Assembly (NCBI GenBank): GCA_002633025.1
Contig: NMRB01000496.1
Location: 114,865-178,864, forward strand
Source of the DNA: Notospermus geniculatus
Lineage: Eukaryota; Nemertea; Pilidiophora; Heteronemertea; Lineidae
DNA length: 64,000 nt
Direction of reading: 5' to 3'
Shown here piece after piece: positions 1-13,000 of the stretch (the first letter of the stretch is position 1; each line of letters begins with the position of its first letter). Both the position numbers and the translations under genes were made by a program. The notes under the pieces were generated by a model that had not been told where the DNA came from, made no database searches, and saw nothing but the letters and a program-made list of their open reading frames with translations.

Positions 1-1088
1 GGGGGGGGGGCAGATCTGCTGTGAAAATGAATTGCTGATAGTCAATGTTAACTGAGAAGTGAAGTAGGCCTACATGTAACTGAGTGGCAAAGGGTTAACA
101 TTGAGTTCAGTTTTATGTGTGACCTGAAGAAGTCAAATCAACACATTTCCTGCACTCTTTCCTGATGAAGAAATGATTGGTGACTCAGGCCTACCATGGA
201 GGAATGAAATCTGATCAACAAAATCCCTGGTGAATCGAAATGATATCTTTAGTTCTTAGCCTTCGGTGGGAAGGGGTTAATACCACATGATTGCCTTACA
301 ATCCTTGTTGAATGAAGATACATACCTTATTAGACCCCTTTGGTTGGGAAGGCGCCCCATAGTAGTTGGGTCACCCAAACAGTAAACAAAACCCATGTGC
401 AATTCTAAAATTAGCATCATTCTGATGACGTTGCTATCATCATGGAAAGTTACCATGGTGCATCTTATAAAGTGCTTACTCAAAAAAGTGCAGAGTTGCA
501 CAATCACCAGATCACAGCAGGCTGAAATGAGCGAGTAGGGTGTTTTTTCAACGAATTTTCCCCAGGATAGTTAGCTGCCGATACAAAATATGCTTGGGAT
601 AGGTCACTGAGTATCCAATTCGCCAACGTTCTTCACACTGCCTCTCTGAATGCTCGAACCCAGAAACAAAATGGTGGAAGCCATTTTGGAAACATTGTGT
701 CACCCCCTCCAACATGTCCAACGGAACAGCCACATCGATACTGACGTCACGGAGTACCTAGGCAGACCTTTTAGTTCTGATTTTGCCACATTGATGTTAC
801 CTTATTCATCAAGCACGTGCTTCTGTTTATTGAGTTACAGACGGGGAGTGTGTGCGACTCTGAGACGAGCCGTGCAAAATATGACCAAAAATCGCTTCAA
901 AATCATGATATATGTTCAGATTTTGAAACATTTTTGGTCCACTGCACTGGATACAAACATGAAGTAAGTGGTGGTGGTGATTGATTTGGTATGCAATGAG
1001 CGGATTAGTGGGACTCGCGTCCCAACCGATGTCACGTGATGTGTGGAAGAAAAAGCAGAATTTTCCTGACTGAGTAATAACAAAATGG

Positions 1089-1115
1089 TCCCCACACTTG
1101 TGGTGTGGGGACCAT
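1089..1115. repeat. Short perfect hairpin downstream of ATP13A1 copy B
   Basis: GGTCCCCACAC, a 5-base loop, then GTGTGGGGACC: an 11-bp stem just beyond the stop codon and immediately outside block D1. Confidence 0.6.
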
Positions 1116-1136
1116 AATAAATAACTACTATCTAGC

Positions 1137-4100
1137 CTAATTTTGTCGTAGTCCCTTGTTGCCAAACAGAAACTGCACCACGCGGTCGCACATGTACGAG
1201 ACGACCAAGTCTGCTGCTAGAACTTGTAGAATGATGATACGGAACTGAAATTGAATGAACACACAAAATGATTAGAATACAAAACATCATTTTATTGTGA
1301 AGACAAGAAACGTACGTCTCGACACAAGAAACACGTGTGACACCCCATAATAAATCTAATGACCCCACCCCCACCCCATTCATTACGTATTTGTGAGGCG
1401 GTCTAGGAAAACCCATCGGATGTTGCATTTGAGGAAAGTGTTAACGGCCTTGGTTAACCCACACATTTCAATAGCTGAAATGTAGGGTCCATTCGTAACA
1501 GGTAAACAGTAGCCAGCGAATTCTGCAATTCTTTAAATTGGGCATTATTTTTCTTCGTTGAATTGGTTTATAAACCAATTCATTGAGATAAATCTCAATG
1601 AATCCTGGGAAAAAAACAAGTGTTACCTCCTGCGGAATGTCCACAATCTCGAATTGCTGTGAAATCTCTGGAATAATTCCTGTTGCCAAGGCAACAATCG
1701 CACCACCAGAAAACAATAGGCTGTATAGAAGTGGCTTGTTTTCTCTTAAACTCTCCATAAAAGGATGGCCCTAGAAATGAGAACATGAAACTTCATCTAA
1801 CATTGAATCGAAAGGTGAACGCCGACATTATTAGGTCTGACAACACTGGGCAAATTTAATTCACAAGAAGAGGACATTGGAATGTCTGGAGAAAATGTGC
1901 ACTGCCAAAGAAAGTCGCCCTCTCTATCATGTGAAGAGCAAGTCAGACCGGGGATCGAGCCTCAGAGGCGACAAGCACCAATGTCTCCATTGCGCCACCC
2001 TGACACAGTCCTTTAATACAACACTTGTTTTGGAGGCCAAAATCGTAGAGTTTACTTAACATACCTTATAATTGATAGCAAATGTAGAAATCTGCATTCC
2101 GATGGATATGAGATAAACAGTGGAATTTAATAAAGTTGGCTTGAATTCAGCTTCTAAGTTAACAAATTTCTCCTTCCTGGAAAAGAAAATGTGGACATTT
2201 TACAAAACTGGTGTGATGAAGTTGCAGCAGACTCAGTTTACAAACATTTCGGGACACACTATTAACAGCCACCATCCAAAACACAGGGTTATATCTAGGC
2301 CATTCTTGAGTGGCGCTGTGCTGTGCTGCTAAAAGGGAGTGCCGCTGTGCCCTTTCTTTAACCCCCTAGGGCACCGTGCCCCCTAAATTTTTTTTAATAG
2401 GTTTTTAGTACCCCCGAGACCATCTGTCATGGTCCCTTTTGGTCATATCACCTTAGAAACTGGCTTAAATTGGTTGTTGACAGGAGTTAGAGACCTTTTT
2501 AACTGACAAGCTTCTCAAATTCCATTAACATACATCAGATCAGTAACCTTTTCGCCAGACAAATCCAGTTAGTTCCAATATCAAACTTTAGATGGCAGCA
2601 CTCGATCACTGGGCGGGGAGATAGTGGCATGACATGACATAGCAAAAGTTCAGCAGCTGGATGTCAGCCAAGGAGGGGCAAACCCATGGGCATTATTGGA
2701 GATCATGCATCCCCAACTAGCAGCAAGCACTGCCTAATATTTACTTAACAGAAACTCAAGTATATACCCCAAACTTACCTTGGAGGAGTCCTAGCCAATG
2801 CCTCCCTCATCAAAAACACTAAACTACCAAAATGAACACCAAATTGGAGCAATACTGTCAGGATAGTATACACGTTAAAAATATTAGGCAACGGGCGATT
2901 TTTGGATAATATCTTCAGGGGCTGAAATGAAAGAAAAGAAATGATTCAGACTCTAATCAGAAAAGTTAAGTTTACATGTATTCCGAAGCAGTGTGTCTAT
3001 AAATAAACTCTTGCCAAATACTTCAAATAAGTCAAATACTTGAGGTAAGCTGGAGGTCACCTTCAGCAAATTGGACCTAACAAATCTCACTATTAAGAGC
3101 CTCAACAAAAAAGAGAAGTTTGATATTTCCTACTAATCATTCACTTACTTTTGATCTTGAAATAAATAGAAAACATCCAGCCAATAGCAGCCCTTGTATC
3201 GTGGCCTGCGAGTCGCTAAATTTGACTCCGTCTAAATAGAGTACACTCTGACTGTAAGCAAGGATAAGGGCATTCAACGCTAAGATCTTGAACATCTGGA
3301 GGGTGGTGACGAGGGTACAGCGGCCTTGTTTGATGATGTGACAAACTGGAAAGGGACAAAAAAGGGGTAAAATTTCTAAGAACTCCCAATGATCCAACCC
3401 CAGACCTCTACAGGTGGCAGATGCTGATGTTTCGACTGCCCCAATCTGACAGTTCTCAATTTCCCTAACCCACCACACATGGTAGTTGATAACTTTGAGG
3501 TGAACTTGGGAAGGCCACCCTAACGGTTTTCTATAACTCTAACTTACTACAGAGTTTCAGATTGTAAAGTTCCAGCCTAAAGAAGACCCCGGTTGGGGTC
3601 GAAAATTCGCAAATTTCTGGAAATTGACTTTATATTTATCATCATATTGTGTGTCGATTTTTGTGCTTGCTTTCTCTTTGGATCTAACTTACTACACATG
3701 GTGGTTGATAACTTTGAGGTGAACGGTGACGCAATGCTGGCATCGCCGAGTCGGACAACTTGAGCCTTTTCTTCCTCCTCCATCTCTTTCATCAAATCTT
3801 TCAATTTCTTCTGCGTTGGTGCCAAGTTTTCTCCTCGAGCAACCTGGCAAAATAACAAAGAAAACTCAAGTGAAATTCACCAGAGTGCAGTTTGATAACC
3901 ATGTTCCAAAATTCCCCAAAAACTTATCCCTTTTACTCCCAAAGGCACGAGACATTTTGTGACATCATTTGCACACACCATGCCTGGTCTCAAGGTGTGG
4001 CGAAGCCAGACTTTGTCATTATCAGCTGACTGCTAATGACAATCAGTAAAGTCTGTTTCCACTGGAGCGGATTCTGCCGTGGTTTGGTTTGTGGTTTTCG

Positions 4101-6245
4101 CAGGGTTTTGGATAATCCTTCGATGGTTTAACAATGCATGTACGTGTACGGTAGTTGGCATGATCCCAATGCCTGTGAAAACTGGTCTGCTCGCCACAAA
4201 CCAGAGCGGAATCCACTGAAGTGGCAAAGGACCTTAAGACTGGTGCCCACCTGTAGAATAACTCAAAATCAACAGCTAACAAATTTCAGTTCTTAGCTTG
4301 CCATATAGATGGCGTTTTGGTTCCAATAAGAGCATGACAATTCTGAACATCATCTGCCGGTACACTTTCCAACACTGCACAGCAGAAAGTGGCTAATCCG
4401 AGAATATCACGTGGCCGAGGCAGACGACCATAAAATTTACTCCACATTTCGAAAACTCCGCCAACATCATCCACAAATTGAAACCTACAGCTCTTGCTTT
4501 TGCTGCCCTCCCCTTTGGTTGTCCCTTGCCAGCAAAAGGTGGCGTCTTGACCTCTGGTGTTGCATTGGTGTTGTTCTCGACCACTTCATCTTTCTTCTTT
4601 CGTTTCTCAGGCAGACGTTCTGGGCCATTCGCAAGAAGAGCGACACCTGTTGGATAAATTGATAATGAATTTTATAGCAGGCCAAGTTGGTAACAAATGC
4701 CACAACGCTTGAAAAACTTCAAACTTTTCTAGCTAAACCTCTAACATTACTTAGACACTGAATCAAAGGCTGAGTGCCAAAATACGTCATTTTACTCTGT
4801 GGACAACATTGGGTGAATAAATGTACGGAGGAGACCAGAGTGCTCATAGAATGAAGAATGGTTCTGGCCAGGGATCGAACCCGGACCCTCAGAGGTGACA
4901 GGGTGCCATTGTTTCCACTATGCCACACTGAGAGTGACAACCCACTCTAGCATAACTCACCAACATGAGCGTGTTTTAGAGCCCCCACATCGTTTGTACC
5001 ATCTCCACACATCAACGTAACGAAACCTTTGTCTTTTAGGGACGTGATGACAAATTCCTGAAATTTGAAGAAGAATTAGTCCCCGGTACGACATGTACAA
5101 TGTTATTAGAAGAAATAAACCCTTATCCAGACACACAAAATATTCATATCAATCACAGCCGCGGATCAGGGGGGCACCCCGGGCACACGCCTCTTCTTCT
5201 GGTCAACAAATGTGACCCGTGCCAGCAAAATGAGTCGGAATGCGCCGAGAAGAAGACCCAAAGTGCACCCGAACGGATTATTAATTTCAGTATTGTCTGG
5301 CCATTGTGAAATTTGACTCTGCCAATTTCTAGAGTTGTTCTCTGGTGTCATGTTGAGTCTTCTTTCTGATAATAAACAAGAAGTCAATCTCCAGAATTCA
5401 CGAATTTTCGACCCCAACCGGGGTCTTTTTCAAGTGGAACTTTACAATCTGAAACTCTAGAAAAGACTTTTCTAGAGTTTCAGATTGTAAAGTTCCACTT
5501 GAAAAAGACCCCGGTTGGGGTCGAAAATTCGTGAATTCTGGAGATTGACTTCTTGTTTATTATCATTTTGTGTGTCAATTTTGTGCCTTTTGTACCTTGA
5601 GTCTTCTTTCTGGCGCACTACGACTCATTTTGCTGGCATGGGTCACAAATCTGTAAAATCGACCGTGAAATTCTGGAATTTGGCACACCCTTTTTTCTCA
5701 AATCCTGGATCTGCCCCTGTCAATCACCCCACGAAATGAAGGAACCTGTGTTACAAACCTTCTGTTTTGGTGCCACCCGAGCAAAGACTTGAACATGGTG
5801 TAGTATGCTTGAGAAGAATTTTGGGTTGGTGTTAAAGAGGTGGCTTAGACCCTGCAAGGGAAAAGTATTCTTAACGTTATTCATTGCTGGGATTTTCATT
5901 AGAGGCAACGGTTCTTTCTATGATCAAAATCAGCAAAAATATTAACTTTTTCAGAAGCAAGGGCGAATGTCCGGCTAGCGAAATCGCTTTCAATGTTACT
6001 TCAATTTTTGTCCTTGCTTGATCACTGGTAAAATCGCCCTGAGAATTTCAGGTCATTTATGGTCGTACCCTCCCAGTGCGAGGAGGGGAGTGGTTGTGAA
6101 GACCCTGGGTGCGAGGACATGCTACAAATACGCACCTCTCCTGTCAGACACAGGTCATATTTCGAATACAGCTCTTTTCCACCAAAAGAGGGCACCATTG
6201 GTATGATAACCGAATCGTCTATGGACTGCCAGTGCCATTCTGGAT
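1137..6245 (-). CDS. ATP13A1: ATP13A1, exons 15-24 (3' copy B, second copy)
   Basis: Second complete set of the ten 3' exons: 6136-6245, 5759-5851, 4961-5057, 4489-4646, 3693-3843, 3149-3345, 2779-2921, 2065-2176, 1627-1770, 1137-1244 (stop at 1137-1139). Every exon has the same length as in copy A and intact splice sites. The differences I compared (for example in exons 15, 16, 18, 20 and 23) are all synonymous. No 5' exons or promoter precede it in the window, so it is either the allelic version of copy A or a partial tandem duplicate. Introns carry two insertions absent from copy A: a 131-bp element at the exon 19 donor (3552-3682) and a 229-bp palindromic element (5368-5596). Confidence 0.92.
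1865..2012 (-). repeat. tRNA-derived SINE, degenerate
   Basis: Minus-strand SINE fragment with a box-B-like GGCTCGATCCCCGG and a downstream region shared with 41325-41477. The counterpart in the other ATP13A1 copy is 11113-11262. Confidence 0.5.
3552..3682 (+). mobile_element. Short retroposon-like element, monomer, at the exon 19 donor
   Basis: 131-bp insertion flanked by a 14-bp target-site duplication TCTAACTTACTACA (3538-3551 and 3683-3696). It is absent from copy A of the gene at 12926-13006, which supplies the empty site. Its core holds the inverted word GACCCCGGTTGGGGTC, and its 3' tail resembles the tail of the element at 5368-5596. The target-site duplication spans the ATP13A1 exon 19 splice donor, so an intact donor remains. 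Confidence 0.75.
4812..4942 (-). repeat. tRNA-derived SINE (ATP13A1 intron 17)
   Basis: Box-B-like GGTTCGATCCCTGG on the minus strand and the conserved 5' TGGCATAGTGG. Counterpart at 14350-14463. Confidence 0.6.
5368..5596 (+). mobile_element. Palindromic (snap-back) form of the same element
   Basis: 229-bp insertion in the intron between exons 16 and 17 of ATP13A1 copy B, flanked by 15-bp direct repeats TTGAGTCTTCTTTCT (5353-5367 and 5597-5611). The site is uninterrupted in copy A (14789-14803). Positions 5368-5564 form an essentially perfect palindrome with 98-bp arms about a single central base (5466). A 32-bp single-copy tail follows. Confidence 0.85.
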
Positions 6246-7790
6246 CTGAAAAGACAAAGAGCGAGAAAAAGGTCAATAACGTCTGGAAACATAACATCAA
6301 AATCAATACTCCCTGTCCGAATTTCCAAAATACGCCATTCTGAATCCAAACAACCTATTTCGGGCAGATGCGAACGCGCTCTCACTCGACCCTAAATAAC
6401 CCAGACGACCTTAGTTAACCTCATAGCCGGTGAGTTCACGATTATTAATATCAAAGAAATTGTGTCGAGTTTTAACAGATGTTTGTTCCAGCAGTTTGTC
6501 TGAGTGGGGGTTCACAGATTTAAGCGGCAAGTGTACCGTACTTAGTCTGCAGGGGGTAACGGCTGCAGTGGTGGGCGTGATGATAATAATGAAAGTGATA
6601 TCAACGTGAGGCTTATATGTAGAACTTTCGACAGAAATATGGACTCAAAGCGCTTTCACATTATTTTAAATCCATATCACGCACTTCCTGGGAAGTGTTA
6701 AGCATGATTCATTGGCGCATGGATCTGGTCCATTTCCAGTCCGCTTGCCCCTAGTTTTCTGGATAGGACAACGCAAAAGTCAACTTGATATATTTTTACG
6801 GACCTGAATTTGGACAAAATCCATGTGCCAATGAAACCCGCTTTAGTCCTACAGTCCAGCCACAAAGCGCATAGGCCTGAATTCGACACATTTTAATCGT
6901 GTCCGGATGAGAGGGTTAATCTCAGAATGATTCGTCTGGAATGACCCAGACATTAGGGTCAAACGCCATGACCTTTCTACCACCTGTGCACCTAAATAAA
7001 GCCCAGCCACACGATGAGTGCAGTTAGGGCGTGACCTCACACGACCTCCATGCCCTCGCCAGGACACTCTTGACTTGCCGTTGCAACCCCTGACCCTTTA
7101 CTGAACTGCTCTCGCAGCAATGGCCAAAAACAATGTGCAGCGATTTAGCACAAGGTTGATTAAAGTTGATCACTGATAGACATTGACAAAATTTAAATGA
7201 TGGTCAGATTCGTCACACATGTACTGCCTGAATAAAATGTAGTCATTATTTTGTCAATAAACTTTTCCATGTTGTTCTCATTTCTTCTGTGAACTTGCCT
7301 TCAAGTTTGGAACAAGTTGGGGAGTGTGCCCCTTTGGTGTTTTGTGACAAGGGAGGTGGAAGCATCCCCCCTTTGTGTGACTCACTCCCCCAGTGGCAGG
7401 GTCATATGAGAGGAGGCACATGAATAAACTGGAGACAGGGTGGGGAGGAATGTTAGTACCGGTAGTGACGAGAATCCGCGATGGTGTAGGATGAGGGAGG
7501 GTGATGAACGTTGAGTGCAGCATCGAGTGTAGGCGGAGCAGAGGACAAGATGGCAGGGCTGGAGGCAAAACGAGGGTAGAGGGAGGGACAGCAGGAGACT
7601 GACTTCAGGGCCCATGTGCATAAAACATCCGAACTGAAAATTTCCTGGAATGAGCACTGCGGGAACTGGAACCTGGGAACCAGGCTATCCCTGATGGTGG
7701 TGGTCAACTCTGCTTGGTGTCAACACTTTTGTACCAGACTCAGATTTCCTCCTGCATTACAAACAACAGCTTATGAGCAGCCACAATGCC

Positions 7791-7981
7791 CTTACACTCC
7801 TCTCGCAGTGTTTTGGTTTCCTCTGTATGCGCCGCTCACAAAACACTGCTTTGAATAGCCAGTATTCTGCCGATTTACTGCCAGATGGCACCACTATACT
7901 GTTCCCACTGCCGCGCCGGAGAAAGCAGTGTTCTGTGAGCGAAGCATACAGAGTGAATGAAAAACTGCAAGAGGAGTGTAC
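7791..7981. mobile_element. MITE with TACACTCCTCTCGCAGTG ends
   Basis: Inverted termini TACACTCCTCTCGCAGTGTT and complement; the interior carries CGCTCACAAAACACTGCTT in both orientations. Confidence 0.65.
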
Positions 7982-8330
7982 ATTAATGCCCTCAGTTGGT
8001 GAATAATATTCTCCAGAAAACTGATAAAAACAGACAAAACAAATTATTTTGTTTTGTCTGCATATATTCAATATGCAGTGAGGAAATAGATGTTTTATTG
8101 TGAAGACATGAAAAGGTTTACAGATAAAGTCGATAATAACATTTAAACCACAACTCCCCACCAGTCTCCCCACAACACATCTTGAAATATTAAAGGGCAG
8201 TATTCCTCCCCAATCCTGTGCTGTGCAAAATTACCTGCGTTAAGGGAGACCTCTATTGAACAATGTTTTTGAAGAACCACTTATCAACCTGGTCCCAAGT
8301 AGAGCGACTCTTGTTCCAAGAGTATTCACG

Positions 8331-8650
8331 TTACACTCCTCTCGCAGTGTTTTTGTTTGCTCGCGGCTCTGTATACCGCTCCGCTCACAAAACACTGCTT
8401 CGAAAAGCCAGTATTCTGCCCGATCGACTGCCAGATGGCACCACTGCTGTTCCTGCTGTCGCGCCGGAGAAAGTGTTTTAGGATTTTGCTTAGTAATACA
8501 ATGTAGTTGCAGCCTGATGGTGGGCGCTGATTGGTTAACAGAAATAGTGCCATCTGGCGGTAAATCGGCAGAATACCGGCCATTCAAAGCAGTGTTTTGT
8601 GAGCAGAGCGGCACACAAAGTGAACGAAAACACTGCGAGAGGAGTGTAAT
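8331..8650. mobile_element. Longer relative of the 7791 MITE
   Basis: Same inverted termini as 7791-7981 but 320 bp. The central 100 bp are unrelated, so it is a longer family member or carries a nested insertion. Confidence 0.65.
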
Positions 8651-9596
8651 TCACATATGCATTGTATTGTAATTGTACATTCTCCAAGACTGGGGAAAAG
8701 GCAAAACTCGACCTTCAGACTGCGCTCCACCATCGAGCATAATCCAAAGGTGAAGTGGCTGAGGACTTGCTACTTCAAGATGACACAACATAGAGTCATC
8801 AAACAGCCTCATAAACAGGCTATCAACCCAACATCCCAGTGAAATTCAATGAATCATCTTACAGTGTGTTTCTTCTATATGTCTGTGCAAACATTCCCCA
8901 AAGTACCCGGTACCCATTCCAGTGTCTGTAGCAGTACATGAAGCTTGTGCAGGGATGGTGCTACCCCTCACCAAATTGGCGATTTGGCCATTGCCCGGGC
9001 TATTTCTTCAATGTGGCTAACAAAGATTAATTTGGCCAATTTATATCAATGAAAGTGCATAAGAACTCTTAAATTTGGTACCTACATGTATAACTCAATG
9101 TCATTCGGCTAACATTTTTGATGAAATTTGAGAAGGGCTAGCCCCATCCCTGGTTATGTGCATTTGGTGTAAAGGTATATGTTATAAAATTCAAAAGCTG
9201 AACACTGTCAGCGCTTTGTTGAAATAGTGCTAATCAGAGGGATTTTATGCATGGAGCTTTCATAACTTTACAAAATAGTTTCTACATGATAGAGCAAACA
9301 ATACATTGGTCACAAATGGACAATAGTTAATTGAGTATGTCAAGTTATGAAGGCTTCGTGAATTTCATCCCTGATTACTGAAATAAAACTGGGGTGGAAT
9401 TCAACAACAGAAAGTGGTGTAATTGTAAAGTGTACTTGTAACACATTAGTCACAGACATCTCAATCAATAGTGACTTTCTATGCTGGGTAATTAGGCTCA
9501 TATCTTTTCGGCAGTGAAAAAAGCTAAGCACCTTTTGTGTAAACTCCCAACACGCACAGCATTTTTTCCCAACCTTCAGGTAAGATATTCAGTTTA

Positions 9597-9752
9597 GGTG
9601 CGGATCCAGAGGGGGGCGGCACCGGGCACGCGCCTCCCCTTTTGGCCAACAAATTTGTAAAGTCGACCGTGAAATTCTGGAATTGGGTGCAAAGTTCAAT
9701 GTTCCTAGCACAGGCCGCCCCCTCTTTTCCCAAATCCTGGCTCCGCCCCTGG
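9597..9752. repeat. hAT-like short repeat (GGATCCGCCCCTG ends)
   Basis: About 150-bp repeat with ends resembling CAGGGGCGGATCCAG and its complement, with internal words TTTTGGCCAACAAAT and GTGAAATTCTGGAATT. Ends beginning CAG and finishing CTG suggest hAT termini. It is one of at least nine related copies in the window. Confidence 0.6.
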
Positions 9753-10009
9753 AGTTGGACTTCCAACAAGGCAAACTCACCAAATCTTTATACTTCCAGT
9801 CATGACATAGCTGCAGGTGACAAAGTAAGGCTCCCCTGTACAATTTTTGGAACTATTTTACGTAATTTCAAATTTAGGATACAACTTATTTTAGTACCAT
9901 AATTTCAAATTTAGGATACAACTTACTTCAGTACCAAACTCTTCATTACACTTATGAATGATAACACTGAAAACAAATAACAAATTGAAATAAATAACTA
10001 CTATCTAGC

Positions 10010-13000
10010 CTAATTTTGTCGTAGTCCCTTGTTGCCAAACAGAAACTGCACCACGCGGTCGCACATGTACGAGACGACCAAGTCTGCTGCTAGAACTTGT
10101 AGAATGATGATACGGAACTGAAATTGAATGAACACACAAAATGATTAGAATACAAAACATCATTTTATTGTGATGACAAGAAAGGTACGTCTCAAAACCA
10201 GAAACACGTTTGATACCCCATAATCCAATGACCCCACCCCCACCCCATTCATTACGTATTTGTGACGCGGTCTAGGAAAACTCATCGGATGTTGCATTTC
10301 AGGAAAGTGTTAATGGCCTTGGTGAACCCGCTCATTTCAATAGCTGAAATGTAGGGCCTACTTCGTAACAGGTAAACAGTGGCAGATCAATGCACAGGTA
10401 ATCTGACAGCCACTGTTGATCATTGAGAAACATCCGACGGGTTTTCCCATACCGCCACAAATTTTCATTCATTGGAACGAAGAGTACACCCGGGAACAAA
10501 TGCCCATAGCCAGCAAAATCTACACTTCTTTAAATCAGGGGTTATTTTTCTTCGCTGAATTGGTTTATTTCAATGAATCCTGGGAAAAAAACAAGTGTTA
10601 CCTCCTGCGGAATGTCCACAATCTCGAATTGCTGTGAAATCTCTGGAATAATTCCTGTTGCCAAGGCAACGATGGCACCACCAGAAAACAACAGGCTGTA
10701 TAGAAGTGGCTTGTTTTCTCTTAAACTCTCCATAAAAGGATGGCCCTAGAAATGAGAACATGAAACTTCATCTAACATTGAATCGAAAGGTGAACGCCGA
10801 CATTATTGGCTCTGACAACACTGGGCAAATTTAACTCAACAGAGCCGCCTATTTTTTGCACTTTCCATCTGTACCTTTCACCGCCACAAAATGCAACTGC
10901 ATTAAGCTGAATAGAGAACAGTGTAATGAGTCAAGGCAGTTTATGGTGGTATCGGCATCTGGAGAGATGGCGGATTGTGGCGCTGCCGGCAGTAATTGGT
11001 CATTTTGATCTCTACATTAGAGGTGATGGGGATTTTTGTCAAAAAGTGGGCGTGGTCTTCTAGGCGGCTAACGGCAGGGGGGTTTAGGGCGGCATGGGCT
11101 CTATTGGGTTAATTTACAACAAGAGGACATCGGAATGTCTGGAGAAAATGTGCACTGCCAAAGAAAGTCGCCCTCTCTAGGCCTATCACATGAAGAGAAA
11201 GTCCGTAATTGAGCCCACCTCAGAGGCGACAGGCACCAATGTCTCCATTGCACCACCCTAACAGTCACTACGACACTTGTTTTGGAGGCCAAACCTGTCG
11301 ACATACCTTATAATTGATAGCAAATGTAGAAATCTGCATTCCAATGGATATGAGATAAACAGTGGAATTTAATAAAGTTGGCTTGAATTCAGCTTCTAAG
11401 TTAACAAATTTCTCCTTCCTGGAAAAGAAAATGTGGACAATTTTCAAAATCGGTGTGATATGAAGTTGCAGCAGACTCAGTTTACAAACAGTTTTTCACC
11501 ATACATCAGATCAGTGAACTTTTCACCAGACAAATCCAGTTCCAATATCAAACTTTAGATGGCAGCACTTGATCACTGGTGTGGGGAGATAGTGCCCTCT
11601 CCTGAACTGAGGGTCAGAGGCATGCTATCTCTGGACTCGGCAGAGGAAAGAAGAAGGGCAAGTAGCGGAGATGGATATGGATCCAGCACTCCCGCCTGCA
11701 CAGCAAACAAACACTCGGCATGCATCTTGACATATCAAAGCCTATCACTTCGGCCTTTGAACTACGCTCCGAGTGCGTGTAGAAGTGGTAGGAACACTTT
11801 TCAGGGCAAAATGTCAGCATGCCTTGGAAATGCTTTTGTGACGCCAATCTTGTATCCTCTATGCCTCTTGGGAGGCAACAAGAAATAAAATTGCTTGTTA
11901 ATATGCATGTCTCAGTGACTAGTTATGGGTAGTACCCGTCCAACAAGTGTAGCGATGTCACTGTAGTGGCACTGCTGTAGTGGCATCACAACTGTAGTGC
12001 CATCACCATTGTAGTGGTATTGCAACCTGAGCATGACATAGCAAAAGTCAGCCAAGGAGGGGCAAACCCATGGGCATTATTGGAGGTCGTGCATCCCCAA
12101 CTAGCACCAAGCACTGCCTAATATTTACTAAACAGAAACTCAAGTATATACCGCAAACTTACCTTGGAGGAGTCCTAGCCAATGCCTCCCTCATCAAAAA
12201 CACTAAACTACCAAAATGAACACCGAATTGGAGCAATACTGTCAGGATAGTATACACGTTAAAAATATTAGGCAATGGGCGATTTTTGGATAATATCTTC
12301 AGGGGCTGAAATGAAAGAAAAGAAATGATTCAGACTCTAATCAGAAAAGTTAAGTTTACATGTATTCCGAAGCAGTGTGTCTATAAATAAACTCTTGCCA
12401 AATACTTCAAATAAGTCAAATACTTGAGATAAGCTGGAGGTCACCTTCAGCAAATTGGACCTAACAAATCTCACTATTAAGAGCCTCAACAAAAAAGAGA
12501 AGTTTGATATTTCCTACTAATCATTCACTTACTTTTGATCTTGAAATAAATAGAAAACATCCAGCCAATAGCAGCCCTTGTATCGTGGCCTGCGAGTCGC
12601 TAAATTTGACTCCGTCTAAATAGAGTACACTCTGACTGTAAGCAAGGATAAGGGCATTCAACGCTAAGATCTTGAACATCTGGAGGGTGGTGACGAGGGT
12701 ACAGCGACCTTGTTTGATGATGTGGCAAACTGGAAAGGGACAAAAAAGGGTTAAAATTTCACAGAACTGCCAATGATCCAACCCCAGACCTCTACAGGTG
12801 GCAGATGCTGATGTTTCCACTGCCCCAATCTGACAGTTCTCAATTTCCCTAACCCACCACACATGGTAGTTGATAACTTTGAGGTGAACTTGGGAAGGCA
12901 ACCCTGACAGTTCTATATAACTCTAACTTACTACACATGGTGGTTGATAACTTTGAGGTGTACTTGGGAAGGCCACCCTGACAGTTTTCTATAACTCTAA

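Larger units (their letters stand above)
1116..7125. repeat. Duplicated block D1, first copy (ATP13A1 3' half)
   Basis: Matches 9989-16455 in the same orientation. It starts about 20 bp beyond the ATP13A1 stop codon and runs about 0.9 kb upstream of exon 15. Exons are nearly identical; introns differ by substitutions and several element insertions. Confidence 0.9.
7126..9988. other. Spacer between the two ATP13A1 3' copies
   Basis: Outside any duplicated block. It holds the two TACACTCC MITEs and one hAT-like repeat. Small open frames here have no recognisable protein features. Confidence 0.6.

Noticed and set aside
4286-4584. Minus-strand open frames as an extra ATP13A1 exon
   Set aside because: Phases of exons 18 and 19 join directly without it, and the frame is broken differently in the other copy; read as intron 18.
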